Shown: positions 46,337 through 56,793, counted from the first letter of the stretch. The stretch: 64,000 nucleotides of DNA from Cognatishimia sp. WU-CL00825 (GCF_040364665.1 NZ_BAABWX010000005.1:1-64000); one strand, 5' to 3'. The notes: generated by a model from the sequence alone, not told the origin. Made by a program: numbers and translations.

Positions 46337-47875
46337 ATGCTCGGAATTCAAGCTGTGCCGCTTGGTTGGATTGCCCTGTCCGTCATCGGCGCAACCCTTG
46401 CAGGCTATTTCATAGCACGCGGACCAAGGCTCGTGCTGCCCGGTATTTTCAAGCAGAAAATCCCAGCCCCCTGCCCACGTTTGGTTTTTCTATTTGAACG
46501 TGGATGTCTTGCCGACGCCAGCCCCGCAGCGCTGCAATTGATGGGTCAAAAAAAACTGCAACATCTCTCTTGGGACGATATCAACACATTGATCGCTGAA
46601 CGTGTGCGCGACCTGCCTGCGGTCTTGGGCGCGGTGGGACAAAGCGTTCAAATATTCCCCAAAACCGCGCGTTACGGAGAGGCACAGGTGTCATTGGAAC
46701 AATGGCATGAAACAACCCGCGTTGAATTGCACAATTGGCCTGAAACCCACAATTTGCGGCAGCTAACCGTCATTTCAAATTCTGAATTGGCAACGTTAAG
46801 ACATGTGGCCCATCAAAACCCAGTTCTGTGTTGGCGCACCGACCAATCAGGTCAGGTTCTTTGGCAGAATGATAAATGTCATGAATTGTGTAAAAAGCAC
46901 CAAAATTCGCTGTTACTTGGCATGAATGCCTTACTTGATCTCGCAGCCGAGCAATCAGGATCAAAGACGAGGCGCGCAGCCATTTCGAATGAGGAAACAG
47001 AAGCCACGCTTCATTTTGACATCAACCAGCACGATTTAGGCGACGGCTTTCTGTATTTCGCTCAGGACGTCACTGCCATCGTTAACGCTGACCGCGCGCG
47101 ACAAGATTTTATTCAAACCCTCGGCAAAACATTCGCACAAATCTCTACGGGGCTAGTGATCTTTGACAAAGATCGCCGGCTTGTTCAAATCAATCCCGCT
47201 CTGATGGATATGCTGAAGCTCGCGCCCGATTTCTTGTCGAGAAAACACACGTTGCAAAGCTTTTTTGATTACCTGCGCGAAACACGCATGATCCCGGAAC
47301 CGCGTAGCTATGCCACCTGGCGTAAAAAACTAACCAACCTGATCCTAGAGGCCAGCCACGGGACATTTACCGAAAATTGGCAATTGCCATCAGGGGCGAC
47401 TTACAAAGTGTCCGGGCGGCCGCACCCCGAAGGCGCTATCGCGTTTTTGTTTGAAGATATCAGCGTGCAATTGTCGCTCACGCGGCGAATCAACACCGAA
47501 ATTGAGCACAGCCAGGCCATCCTGGATTGCCTTGAGCAAGCGGTGGTTGCAGTCAACTCTTCCGGTCAAATCACCTTTACAAACCAAGCCTTTCGTACCC
47601 TTTGGTGTGTTGATCCTGACAGCAGTTTTGCGACCTTTTCTATGCGAGATCTAACAGCCTTGTGGAAAACCGAATTCAGTGACAAAAATCTAGCTAAACT
47701 TTCTGAATTTGTTGCAGCCAATGGGCGTCGTCAGAATTGGAATTTTGCCTCTGGGTCCAAAGCTCAGCGCAGGCTTAGGGTCTATGTGTCTGCTTTGCCG
47801 TCCCAAGAAACATTGATCCGCTTCAAACTCGCGGATGTAACCCCATCTATGTCAGCAGCGAAAACCCCCGCTTAG
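46337..47875 (+). CDS. PAS-domain membrane protein, possible DivL homologue
   Basis: The 512-residue protein has one N-terminal membrane helix (about 9-28) and about three PAS domains (about 140-235, 245-365 and 380-490). No HisKA or ATPase domain follows, so it has no recognisable output domain of its own. TTGGAG at the right distance marks the start at 46337. In Rhodobacter capsulatus a PAS protein named DivL, part of the CckA-ChpT-CtrA phosphorelay, maps near regB/senC/regA as I recall, so this could be the same gene. That identity is inferred from position and domain type, not proven. It is 66 bases after regB. Confidence 0.7.
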   Translation: MLGIQAVPLGWIALSVIGATLAGYFIARGPRLVLPGIFKQKIPAPCPRLVFLFERGCLADASPAALQLMGQKKLQHLSWDDINTLIAERVRDLPAVLGAVGQSVQIFPKTARYGEAQVSLEQWHETTRVELHNWPETHNLRQLTVISNSELATLRHVAHQNPVLCWRTDQSGQVLWQNDKCHELCKKHQNSLLLGMNALLDLAAEQSGSKTRRAAISNEETEATLHFDINQHDLGDGFLYFAQDVTAIVNADRARQDFIQTLGKTFAQISTGLVIFDKDRRLVQINPALMDMLKLAPDFLSRKHTLQSFFDYLRETRMIPEPRSYATWRKKLTNLILEASHGTFTENWQLPSGATYKVSGRPHPEGAIAFLFEDISVQLSLTRRINTEIEHSQAILDCLEQAVVAVNSSGQITFTNQAFRTLWCVDPDSSFATFSMRDLTALWKTEFSDKNLAKLSEFVAANGRRQNWNFASGSKAQRRLRVYVSALPSQETLIRFKLADVTPSMSAAKTPA

Positions 47876-47922
47876 TAACGCTTCGGGCTTGCAGCGAACT
47901 GCCAGCAAGCTATCCTTTGTGC

Positions 47923-48399
47923 ATGCATGAATTTTGTTCGCAGCGCTTGCTAAGATCACCCGAAGAAACCACACAACTCGCCACTGGATTCGCCGCCGCG
48001 TTGAAGCCCGGCGACACCATATTGCTGACTGGTGATATCGGAGCCGGTAAAACCCACTTTTGCCGGTCCCTGATCCAAGCGCGGCTGGGATATCTCGAAG
48101 ACGTCCCCTCGCCAACTTTCACGCTGATCCAAACCTACGACACCGAAGATGTCGAACTTTGGCACGCCGATCTTTACCGGCTTTCCAGCCCTGATGAGGT
48201 GATCGAACTTGGTTTGATAGAGGCGTTTTCCGAAGCGATTTGCCTTGTTGAATGGCCCGACCGTTTGGCAGAACTTGCACCCAAAACCGCCCTATCGGCA
48301 GCCTTTAAAATGACCGAGACTCCCGGAGAGCGATCTTTGACGCTGCGCTGGACAACACAATATTGGACAGACCTCTTGAAAGAACACAACCTTGCCTGA
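47923..48399 (+). CDS. tsaE: tRNA threonylcarbamoyladenosine biosynthesis ATPase
   Basis: The 158-residue P-loop ATPase has Walker A GDIGAGKTH (37-45) and the segment VPSPTFTLIQTYD. It works with TsaB, TsaC and TsaD to make t6A. The ATG at 47923 is chosen; an in-frame TTG is 6 bases upstream. Its stop overlaps the amgK start region by 8 bases. Confidence 0.94.
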   Translation: MHEFCSQRLLRSPEETTQLATGFAAALKPGDTILLTGDIGAGKTHFCRSLIQARLGYLEDVPSPTFTLIQTYDTEDVELWHADLYRLSSPDEVIELGLIEAFSEAICLVEWPDRLAELAPKTALSAAFKMTETPGERSLTLRWTTQYWTDLLKEHNLA

Positions 48400-49414
48400 T
48401 CGTTTCGCGCTAATTCAAGATTTCCTAAGTGACAGCGAATGGCAAAATGCCACGCGCAGCGATTTGGCGGGTGACGCCTCGAATCGTCGGTATGAACGGT
48501 TGCGTCTTTGTGATGGGCGGCGCGCAGTTCTGATGGATGCACCACCGGAAAAAGGCGAGAATGTGCACCCCTTTGTGGCGATTGCAAAATACTTAAAGGC
48601 CTTGGATCTGTCAGCCCCTAGAATTCTACGCGAGGACGCGGAACATGGGTTTTTACTGTTAGAAGATTTGGGCGATGACTTGTTTGCGCGCGTGGTGGCA
48701 AACGATACGACAAAAGAACCCGAATTGTATCGAACCGCAGTCGACGTTTTGCTCGACCTGCATCAAGCTGCTCCACCAAATGAGATTGCCGAATATACGG
48801 CGCCGATAATGGCGAATATGTCGGCTTTGGCTTGGCGGTGGTATTTGCGCACCATTGGTACAGAGTTCGAAGACCAAGCCCAACGGTTTGAGCAAAAATT
48901 CGAGCCTATTTTGGCAAGATATGCCCCGTGCCAAAATGTATTGATCCAAAGAGATTACCATGCCGAAAACTTGCTGTGGTTGCCAAATCGAACAGGTTCA
49001 GCGCGGGTTGGGCTGTTGGACTTCCAAGACGCTCTCGTCGGTCATCGTGCCTATGATCTGGTGTCTTTACTTCAAGATGCCCGCCGCGACGTTTCACCTG
49101 AAACCGAGATCCAAATGCGCGATCTCTATGTGGCTAAAAGCGGCTCTGATCCAGCGGAATTCGACGCTGCCTATCATGTTTTGGGTGCCCAAAGGAACTT
49201 ACGTATCATCGGGGTTTTTGCGCGTCTTTGCCTGCATTTTGGCAAACCGCATTATGTGGATTTGATCCCGCGTGTCTGGGGCTTACTAGAGCGGGATCTG
49301 CAACATCCCGCCTTGTCAGACGTGGCCCAACAAATCAAAACTGATTTGCCAAAGCCAACAGCTGAAATTCTTCACAGGTTAAAAGAACAATGCCAATCAA
49401 TCCCAACGCTGTAA
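48392..49414 (+). CDS. amgK: N-acetylmuramate/N-acetylglucosamine kinase
   Basis: The 340-residue protein has the aminoglycoside phosphotransferase fold, with LAGDASNRRYERL near the N-terminus, catalytic QRDYHAENLL and metal-binding LLDFQDALVG. AmgK phosphorylates MurNAc at C1 in the recycling of peptidoglycan, and murU follows directly. The start is TTG at 48392 because no ATG exists before residue 48, which would remove the conserved N-terminus. It overlaps tsaE and murU. Confidence 0.9.
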   Translation: MPDRFALIQDFLSDSEWQNATRSDLAGDASNRRYERLRLCDGRRAVLMDAPPEKGENVHPFVAIAKYLKALDLSAPRILREDAEHGFLLLEDLGDDLFARVVANDTTKEPELYRTAVDVLLDLHQAAPPNEIAEYTAPIMANMSALAWRWYLRTIGTEFEDQAQRFEQKFEPILARYAPCQNVLIQRDYHAENLLWLPNRTGSARVGLLDFQDALVGHRAYDLVSLLQDARRDVSPETEIQMRDLYVAKSGSDPAEFDAAYHVLGAQRNLRIIGVFARLCLHFGKPHYVDLIPRVWGLLERDLQHPALSDVAQQIKTDLPKPTAEILHRLKEQCQSIPTL

Positions 49415-50082
49415 TGCTGTTTGCCGCTGGGTTTGGCACCCGCATGGGGTCGCTCACCGCGCAGACCCCCAAACCCCTAATCAAGGTTGGTGCAACCGCA
49501 CTGATTGATCATACCTTAAGTTGGGTCCAGGCCCTCGAGCCAATTCAAAAGGTGGCAAATACCCACTATCTGGCAGAGCAACTGCACGCCCACCTTGCGA
49601 CAAGTAATGTCCAAATAAGCCATGAAACCCCTGAAATTCTGGACACCGGCGGCGGTTTGCGTCACGCCTTGCCATTGTTGGGAAACGGACCGATTTACAC
49701 AAGCAATACCGATGCGATCTGGCATGGGCCAAATCCATTCGAATTGGCGCGAGCGGCGTGGCAACCAGAAAAAATGGATGGCTTACTCGTTTGCATCTCT
49801 AAAGAAAGCGCAATTGGTCATACCGGTCCTGGCGATTTTATCATTTCTGAAAACACGCCGATTACGCGTGGATCAGGTGCAATTTACGGCGGGGTTCAAA
49901 TCATTAAGACCGATCTGCTGCACTCTATTCCAGAGGCGCGCTTTTCGCTCAATCTGCTTTGGGACAAAATGATTGCATCGCAACGTCTATTTGGGCTGAC
50001 ATACCCCGGAAAGTGGTGTGATGTCGGTTCTGCAAAGGGGATCAAATTGGCCGAAGATCTTCTGGGGGAAACCGATGTTTGA
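49390..50082 (+). CDS. murU: N-acetylmuramate-1-phosphate uridylyltransferase
   Basis: The 230-residue nucleotidyltransferase has the signature FAAGFGTRMGSLTAQTPKPLI near the N-terminus. MurU makes UDP-MurNAc from MurNAc 1-phosphate, bypassing MurA and MurB. It overlaps amgK by 25 bases, and this pair is the fosfomycin-tolerance recycling route known in Pseudomonas. addB starts 8 bases before its stop. Confidence 0.9.
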   Translation: MPINPNAVMLFAAGFGTRMGSLTAQTPKPLIKVGATALIDHTLSWVQALEPIQKVANTHYLAEQLHAHLATSNVQISHETPEILDTGGGLRHALPLLGNGPIYTSNTDAIWHGPNPFELARAAWQPEKMDGLLVCISKESAIGHTGPGDFIISENTPITRGSGAIYGGVQIIKTDLLHSIPEARFSLNLLWDKMIASQRLFGLTYPGKWCDVGSAKGIKLAEDLLGETDV

Positions 50083-53008
50083 CCTAAGCGAAAAACCCAG
50101 AGTTTTTGGTGTTGCACCAGGTTCAGATTTTCCAAGAACTCTGGTGGATGGTCTGCTTGAACGCATGTCTGGTCAGCCACCAGAGGCAATGGCACGTGTC
50201 CAAGTTATCGTAAACACACAACGCATGGCCCGGCGTCTCAGGGACCTTTTTGATCAAGGCCCCGCGATGTTATTGCCGCGCATCAGCTTGCTGACATCAC
50301 TTGGGGGCAATGGCATGCTCCAAGATTTGCCGGCTGCGATCAATCCGCTGCGGCGGCGGTTTGAGTTGATCCAATTGATGTCCAGTTTGCTAGAACAACA
50401 GCCCGATTTAGCGCCGCGCGCATCCCTATTTGACCTTGCTGACAGTCTTGTTGGCCTGATGGACGAAATGAGTGGCGAAGGCGTGACCGCGGAGGCCATT
50501 CAAGCGCTGGACGTGTCAGATCAGTCCGGACACTGGGAACGCGCTCAGGCGTTTTTTGGCATTGCCCAGCGTTTTCTGGACAATGTTGATCACGCCCCTG
50601 ACAGCGAGACACGTCAAAGACTTTTGGTAGAGCGGCTTGCGGCAACATGGGAAAATGACCCGCCAAAGCATCCTGTCATTCTCGCCGGCTCTACAGGGTC
50701 GCGCGGTACAACCTTGCTTTTGATGCAAGCCATCGCCAAGTTACCACAAGGCGCATTGATCTTGCCGGGATTTGATTTTGACACGCCAAAGTCGGTTTGG
50801 GCAAGCCTTGCGACTGATCCACCCGCCGAAGATCATCCACAATTTCGGTTTCAAAAGGTGCTGTCGTCGATTGATCTCGACCCGACCTCCTTGCAACCCT
50901 GGCACCATAGCCAGCCACCCTGCCCCGCACGCAACAAATTGATCTCGCTTGCTTTGCGTCCTGCACCAGTGACCGATCAATGGTTGTCCGAAGGACCACA
51001 TCTGACAGGTATCGCCGACGCCACCCAAGAGGTCACTTTGTTAGAAGCGGCGTCAATGCGGGAAGAGGCGCTGGCCATCGCGCTACGCTTGCGCAAAGCA
51101 TCAGAGGACGGGCAAACCGCAGCTCTTATCACGCCAGACCGCATGTTGTCGCGGCAGGTCACGGCCGCGCTTGATCGATGGGATATCCTTCCAGATGATT
51201 CCGCTGGCACCCCCCTGCAACTTACGCCCCCTGGGCGATTTTTACGCCATGTCGCCGAATTGTCGCGCCATAAGCTGACATCGGAAATGTTGCTGACATT
51301 GCTCAAACACCCGCTGTGCCATTCTGGGGATGCACGCAACGTACACCTAAGGCTCACACGTGATTTGGAACTGACTTTGCGCCGCAAGGGCATCACCTAT
51401 CCCGAGCCAGACACGTTGACCCATTGGGCCAGCGTGCAAAAGGACGCAACACAGTGGATGCATTGGCTGGTCACCTGTTTTTGTGGTCAAGAAAGCCCTG
51501 GCGAAACCGTACTTTCAGCAAGGTTAGACACACATTTAGCCTTGGCAGAACACATCGCGCGCGGGTCGGCGGTGGCGGAGGGCGCGGGTGGCCTTTGGCA
51601 AGAAAAAGCCGGACGCGAGGCCGTCAAGATTACAGCTGATTTACAGAACAATGCAACCTATGCTGGTCCCTTGAATGCCGCCGATTACTGCGATCTCTTT
51701 GGCTCCATTTTAGGCCGAGGAGAGGTTCGCGACCGAGACGCGCCGCATCCAAATATTCTGATTTGGGGCACGTTGGAAGCTCGGGTTCAAGGCGCAGATC
51801 TGATGATTTTGGGAGGGCTGAACGAGGGCAGTTGGCCAGAAAGCCCAAGCCCTGACCCTTGGCTAAACAGAAAGATGCGGTTTGATGCCGGATTATTGCT
51901 GCCCGAACGTCGCATCGGCCTATCAGCCCATGATTTTCAACAAGCCGTGGGTGCCAAACAAGTTTGGCTCACGCGCTCCATACGATCTGACGAGGCCGAA
52001 ACAGTGCCGTCACGCTGGATCAATCGCGCAGTCAATTTACTTGACGGCCTGCCAAAGCAAGGTGGCAGACAGGCATTGGCAGACATGCGCGATCGAGGTC
52101 AGCATTGGCTTTCCATGGTCAAATCACTCGAGGCTGTGTCCCAAACCGAGCCAGCCAAGCGCCCCTCACCGCGCCCACCTTTATCGGCTCGTCCCATGCA
52201 TCTTTCAGTCACTGAAATCAAAAAACTGATCCGTGACCCCTATGCAATCTATGCGCGCCACTGCCTGCGTTTGCGCCCCTTAGATTCACTTATGAAAACC
52301 CCGGACGCCCTGTTGCGCGGTATCGTTATTCACGAGGTGCTCGAAGAATTTGTGAAGGATATAACCCAGAATGCTGACCTGTTAACGCGGGACCATTTGG
52401 TGTCGATAGCGGAGACAGTTTTGGCGGAAAATGTCCCCTGGCCCGCTGCACGTGTCTTGTGGAAATCGCGTATCGAACGCATATCCGAGTATTTTGTCGC
52501 CGCAGAGGCCAAGCGGCAAAACAGCGCAAAGCCCATTGGGTTTGAGAGCGAAGCAAAATCAGAAATCCCTGCGCTTGGTTTCACCCTGCGCGGCAAGGCT
52601 GACCGGATAGATCGCGCCAAAGACAACAGACTTTTGATTTATGACTATAAAACCGGAACGCCCCCCACTCCTACCGAACAGCGCTATTTCGACAAGCAGT
52701 TGTTGCTTGAAGCCGCAATGGCAGAGAATGGTGGATTTGGCGACATTGATGCCGCCACAGTTGCCGATGCCATCTATCTTGGCTTGGGCAATACACCCAA
52801 GGATGTCGCAGCTCCTTTGACTGACATTCCCACGGCGCAAGTCTGGGCTGAATTTGAACAATTGATCGCCAGCTATTTGGATATCGAACAAGGTTTCACC
52901 TCACGCCGTGCTTTGCGCAAAGATGGCGACCATAGCGACTATGACCAACTTGCCAGGTTTGGTGAATGGGACGTAACCGATGCCCCGGTATCCGAGGAAT
53001 TGACATGA
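50075..53008 (+). CDS. addB: AddB, subunit of the AddAB double-strand-break repair nuclease
   Basis: The 977-residue protein has an inactive helicase-like core (NTQRMARRLRDLF, ALITPDRMLSRQV) and a C-terminal RecB-type nuclease with D857 and K859 in YDYKTGTPP. AddAB replaces RecBCD in alphaproteobacteria. The ATG at 50075 follows GGGGGA; the frame further upstream lies within murU. It overlaps addA by 4 bases. Confidence 0.94.
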   Translation: MFDLSEKPRVFGVAPGSDFPRTLVDGLLERMSGQPPEAMARVQVIVNTQRMARRLRDLFDQGPAMLLPRISLLTSLGGNGMLQDLPAAINPLRRRFELIQLMSSLLEQQPDLAPRASLFDLADSLVGLMDEMSGEGVTAEAIQALDVSDQSGHWERAQAFFGIAQRFLDNVDHAPDSETRQRLLVERLAATWENDPPKHPVILAGSTGSRGTTLLLMQAIAKLPQGALILPGFDFDTPKSVWASLATDPPAEDHPQFRFQKVLSSIDLDPTSLQPWHHSQPPCPARNKLISLALRPAPVTDQWLSEGPHLTGIADATQEVTLLEAASMREEALAIALRLRKASEDGQTAALITPDRMLSRQVTAALDRWDILPDDSAGTPLQLTPPGRFLRHVAELSRHKLTSEMLLTLLKHPLCHSGDARNVHLRLTRDLELTLRRKGITYPEPDTLTHWASVQKDATQWMHWLVTCFCGQESPGETVLSARLDTHLALAEHIARGSAVAEGAGGLWQEKAGREAVKITADLQNNATYAGPLNAADYCDLFGSILGRGEVRDRDAPHPNILIWGTLEARVQGADLMILGGLNEGSWPESPSPDPWLNRKMRFDAGLLLPERRIGLSAHDFQQAVGAKQVWLTRSIRSDEAETVPSRWINRAVNLLDGLPKQGGRQALADMRDRGQHWLSMVKSLEAVSQTEPAKRPSPRPPLSARPMHLSVTEIKKLIRDPYAIYARHCLRLRPLDSLMKTPDALLRGIVIHEVLEEFVKDITQNADLLTRDHLVSIAETVLAENVPWPAARVLWKSRIERISEYFVAAEAKRQNSAKPIGFESEAKSEIPALGFTLRGKADRIDRAKDNRLLIYDYKTGTPPTPTEQRYFDKQLLLEAAMAENGGFGDIDAATVADAIYLGLGNTPKDVAAPLTDIPTAQVWAEFEQLIASYLDIEQGFTSRRALRKDGDHSDYDQLARFGEWDVTDAPVSEELT

Positions 53009-56000
53009 AGCGCAACGACGCCACAGAACGACAGGTACAGGCCGCGCGGCCCGACGCCTCAACCTGGCTTTCTGCAAATGCCGGATCTGGAAAGACCCGC
53101 GTGTTAACCGATCGCGTGGCGCGCTTGTTGCTTCAGGGTGTGCAACCGCAGCACATCCTGTGTCTGACCTATACCAAGGCCGCCGCCTCTGAAATGCAAA
53201 ACCGATTGTTCAAAAGATTGGGCAATTGGGCAATGAAAGACAATGCAGGCCTGAAAAACGAACTACTTGAACTTGGCGTTGATGGGGATATCGGCAGTCA
53301 GCAATTGCGCGATGCGCGCACCTTGTTCGCTCGTGCCATCGAAACCCCGGGTGGTCTGAAAATTCAAACCATTCACTCGTTTTGCGCATCCCTTTTGCGC
53401 CGCTTCCCCCTAGAGGCTGGAGTCAGCCCGCTGTTTAAGGAAATGGAAGATCGTGCGGCCACCATGCTGCGCGAAGACATCGTGGCTGAAATGGCCGACG
53501 GCGCGCATACGCATCTGGTTCAGTCGCTGGCTCGGTATTTCACCGGGGAAAACTTTGAGACGCTGACCTCTGAAGTCGTGCGCAATGCCGCTGCCTTCAC
53601 ACCTGCACCTGACACGGACACAGTCAACGAAACACTTGGGTTGGCCGCTGGCACGACCGAGGAATCCATCGCTTCTGATGTCTTCTTGGGCGATGAGGCA
53701 GATCTGGTAAGCGCGTTGATTGAGGTTTTGGGAACGGGCAGCGCCATGGATGGCAAAGCCGCCGTTAAACTATCGCAAATCCAAAAAGTGGATTTTAACA
53801 GCCTCCCCGTTCTGGAAAGCGTTTTTCTGACTGGAGCGGGTGCAAAAGAGCCGTTCACAGCCAAAATCGGCGGTTTTCCCACCAAAAAACTGCAAAAAGA
53901 CCACCCAGATCTGATCGCCCGCATCGAAAAATTTATGCTGCGGGTCGAGGCGGCACGCGCCCAGCGCATTGCTTTGGCAAACGCCCAACGCAGCCTTGTT
54001 TTGTGGCGTTTTGCACATCAGTTTTTGCAGCTCTATACAACTCAAAAGCAACAACGCGGTTGGCTTGATTTTGACGATCTGATCCTGCGCGCCCGCAACC
54101 TGTTGTCAGATCAAGCCGTGGCCGAGTGGGTTTTATATCGTTTGGACGGTGGGATTGATCACATATTGGTCGACGAAGCCCAAGACACCAGCCCTGTGCA
54201 ATGGCAGGTGATTGAAAGACTAGCGCAAGAGTTTACGTCAGGCGAAGGTGCACGCGATGGCGCACCGCGCACGATCTTTGTTGTCGGCGATAAAAAACAG
54301 TCGATTTACAGTTTTCAAGGGGCGGATCCTGCGGAGTTTGATCGCATGCGCACAGATTTTGCAGAGCGTCTGCAGGGGTCTGAAGCGCCGTTGCAATCGC
54401 TTGAACTTGAATACTCTTTCCGGTCGTCCGATGCCATTTTGCGGGTGGTTGATGCCTGCTTTAAGATCCGGCCAGACACATCCTTTGATCATCACATCGC
54501 GTTCAATGGGGATTTGCCAGGGCGTGTCGATCTTTGGCCTGTGGTTGAAAAATCGGAAACCCCCGAAGAGGGCGATTGGTTTGATCCTGTCGACCGCCTA
54601 AGCGAAACCCATCACACCGTCTATCTGGCCCAAAATATCGCGCGCGAGATCAAGCGCATGATCACACAAGGTGTCACTATTCCAGCCGATAAGGACGAAA
54701 ACGGCGTTTACGGCCAACGTCCAGTCCGTGCTGGGGACTTTCTGATTTTGGTGCAGCGCCGGTCCGATTTGTTTCAAGAAATCATTCGCGCCTGCAAAGT
54801 CGCCAAATTGCCCATTGCGGGGGCTGACCGACTAAAGGTTGGCGCTGAAATGGCCGTGCGGGATCTGGCGGCTTTGCTAAATTTTCTGGCAACACCCGAA
54901 GACAGTCTTTCTTTAGCGACGGTTCTAAAATCACCGTTGTTTGGCTGGTCTGAACAGGCTCTGTTTGATCTGGCGCACCGGCGCTCTGGCCCATTGTTGT
55001 GGCAAGCCCTACGGGATCGGGGCGACGAATTCCCGAAGACAATGGGCGTGTTGGGCGACCTGATGGGAAAAACAGACTTTCTGCGCCCGTATGATTTGAT
55101 CGAACGGGTGCTTACGCGTCATGATGGCCGGCGCAAACTGTTATCGCGCCTGGGAAACGAAGCAGAAGATGGCATCAACGCCCTACTGTCGCAGGCGCTG
55201 TCATATGAACGCAGCGCTGTGCCTAGTCTGACTGGCTTTCTGGTTTGGATGGAAACTGATGATCTGGAAATCAAACGACAAATGGACAGTGCCAGCGACC
55301 AAATTCGGGTGATGACGGTGCATGGATCAAAAGGGCTTGAAGCGCCGATTGTAATCATGCCCGACACGGGCAAACGTCAGATCCGCACGTCTGATCAAAT
55401 TGCCCTAAGCAAAGGTGTGCCGCTTTGGAATACGGGCGGCGCAGCAGCCCCACAGACGCTAATTGAAACCCGTGAAAACATGGTTAACGCCCAGCGCGCA
55501 GAACGACTGCGTCTGCTGTATGTCGCCATGACCCGCGCGGAAAAATGGCTGATTATTGCGGCCGCTGGAGATTTGGATAAATCAGGCGACACTTGGTATC
55601 AAATCGCCGAGGCTGGTCTGAAATCGCTTGGCGCATTACCGCAGGATTTTGTCTTTGGCCTGGGATTGCGGTACTCGCACGGGGATTGGACGGGGCCGAG
55701 GCTGGAATCGGATGTTGAAAGAATATCGACGCTGCCCGCTTTGCCTGATTATTTCAATCACAAGGCTCCTGATTGCGCCGCAAAGCGCGACACCCTTAGC
55801 CCGTCAGAACTGGGCGGCGCAAAGGCGCTGCCAGGGGACGCAGGGCTGGACGAAGAAGAAGCCAAAAAACGTGGGCGACAAATCCATTTGCTTCTAGAAC
55901 ATTTGCCGCATTCTGATGCGCAAGACTGGCCCCAAATCGCGTCTGACATTCTGAAAAACAGCGGCGAGCCTGCTGCGGAGGGTGACCAAAGCCTGCTGCA

Positions 56001-56364
56001 AGAGGCCCAAGCGGTGTTACTCAGCGACGCGTTGGCGTTTATTTTTGCGCCTGACACTTTAGCTGAAGTGTCGCTGACAGCCGATTTTGAAGGCGAACGG
56101 CTGCATGGCACCATCGACCGGCTGATCGTCACGGAAAGCAAAGTTCTTGCCATCGACTTTAAAACCAATGCGGTGGTGCCTGACCGACCAGAGCGGGTTC
56201 CTGAGGGGCTGTTGCGCCAAATGGGAGCCTATGCCCATGCATTGGCACAAATCTATCCCCATCATCAAATTGAGACCGCGCTGCTCTGGACCCGAACCGC
56301 CAGCTTGATGCCGCTTTCTAACAAGTTGATCACCACAGCTCTCGGAAACGTGTATCCATCTTGA
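53005..56364 (+). CDS. addA: AddA, helicase-nuclease of AddAB
   Basis: The 1119-residue protein has UvrD-type helicase motifs: Walker A ANAGSGKTRVL (K30), Walker B VDEAQDTSP, and a late RLRLLYVAMTRAEKWL. The C-terminal nuclease has D1051 and K1053 in AIDFKTNAV. It unwinds and resects DNA ends for RecA loading, with AddB. Coupled to addB by ATGA. A 59-base gap leads to trxA. Confidence 0.96.
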   Translation: MKRNDATERQVQAARPDASTWLSANAGSGKTRVLTDRVARLLLQGVQPQHILCLTYTKAAASEMQNRLFKRLGNWAMKDNAGLKNELLELGVDGDIGSQQLRDARTLFARAIETPGGLKIQTIHSFCASLLRRFPLEAGVSPLFKEMEDRAATMLREDIVAEMADGAHTHLVQSLARYFTGENFETLTSEVVRNAAAFTPAPDTDTVNETLGLAAGTTEESIASDVFLGDEADLVSALIEVLGTGSAMDGKAAVKLSQIQKVDFNSLPVLESVFLTGAGAKEPFTAKIGGFPTKKLQKDHPDLIARIEKFMLRVEAARAQRIALANAQRSLVLWRFAHQFLQLYTTQKQQRGWLDFDDLILRARNLLSDQAVAEWVLYRLDGGIDHILVDEAQDTSPVQWQVIERLAQEFTSGEGARDGAPRTIFVVGDKKQSIYSFQGADPAEFDRMRTDFAERLQGSEAPLQSLELEYSFRSSDAILRVVDACFKIRPDTSFDHHIAFNGDLPGRVDLWPVVEKSETPEEGDWFDPVDRLSETHHTVYLAQNIAREIKRMITQGVTIPADKDENGVYGQRPVRAGDFLILVQRRSDLFQEIIRACKVAKLPIAGADRLKVGAEMAVRDLAALLNFLATPEDSLSLATVLKSPLFGWSEQALFDLAHRRSGPLLWQALRDRGDEFPKTMGVLGDLMGKTDFLRPYDLIERVLTRHDGRRKLLSRLGNEAEDGINALLSQALSYERSAVPSLTGFLVWMETDDLEIKRQMDSASDQIRVMTVHGSKGLEAPIVIMPDTGKRQIRTSDQIALSKGVPLWNTGGAAAPQTLIETRENMVNAQRAERLRLLYVAMTRAEKWLIIAAAGDLDKSGDTWYQIAEAGLKSLGALPQDFVFGLGLRYSHGDWTGPRLESDVERISTLPALPDYFNHKAPDCAAKRDTLSPSELGGAKALPGDAGLDEEEAKKRGRQIHLLLEHLPHSDAQDWPQIASDILKNSGEPAAEGDQSLLQEAQAVLLSDALAFIFAPDTLAEVSLTADFEGERLHGTIDRLIVTESKVLAIDFKTNAVVPDRPERVPEGLLRQMGAYAHALAQIYPHHQIETALLWTRTASLMPLSNKLITTALGNVYPS

Positions 56365-56423
56365 CGCATCGACATATGGTACTTAGGTTCAGGGCCGACC
56401 CAAATTATGCTTAGGAGAGCCCA

Positions 56424-56744
56424 ATGGCCACCGTCGCTGTCACCGATGCCACTTTTGACGCGGAAGTCAAAAATTCTGATATCCCTGTAGTTGTAGACTT
56501 CTGGGCAGAATGGTGTGGCCCCTGTAAACAAATCGGCCCAGCTCTGGAAGAGTTGTCCGCTGAATACGACGGTAAGGTGAAAATCGTCAAAGTTGACGTC
56601 GACAGCAACCCGAGCACGGCGGCGGCTATGGGCGTACGTGGCATTCCCTCGTTGTTCATCATCGACAAAGGGCAGGTTGTTTCCAACCGTGCCGGCGCAG
56701 CGCCAAAAGCAGCGCTGCAAAGCTGGATTGACGACGCGCTTTAA
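56424..56744 (+). CDS. trxA: Thioredoxin
   Basis: The 106-residue protein has the active site WCGPC (C31, C34) and the cis-Pro segment RGIPSLFII. It is a cytoplasmic thiol-disulfide reductant. The AGGAGAG sequence precedes the start. It is the last gene of the tsaE-amgK-murU-addB-addA-trxA run, and a strong terminator follows after 25 bases. Confidence 0.97.
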   Translation: MATVAVTDATFDAEVKNSDIPVVVDFWAEWCGPCKQIGPALEELSAEYDGKVKIVKVDVDSNPSTAAAMGVRGIPSLFIIDKGQVVSNRAGAAPKAALQSWIDDAL

Positions 56745-56769
56745 TCCGCATGCAGATAGAATTCAGAGA

Positions 56770-56793
56770 GGCACCCAAACGGGTGCCTTTTTT
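56770..56793 (+). terminator. Rho-independent terminator after trxA
   Basis: A 7-base stem GGCACCC/GGGTGCC with loop AAAC is followed by six T residues (56788-56793). Confidence 0.93.
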
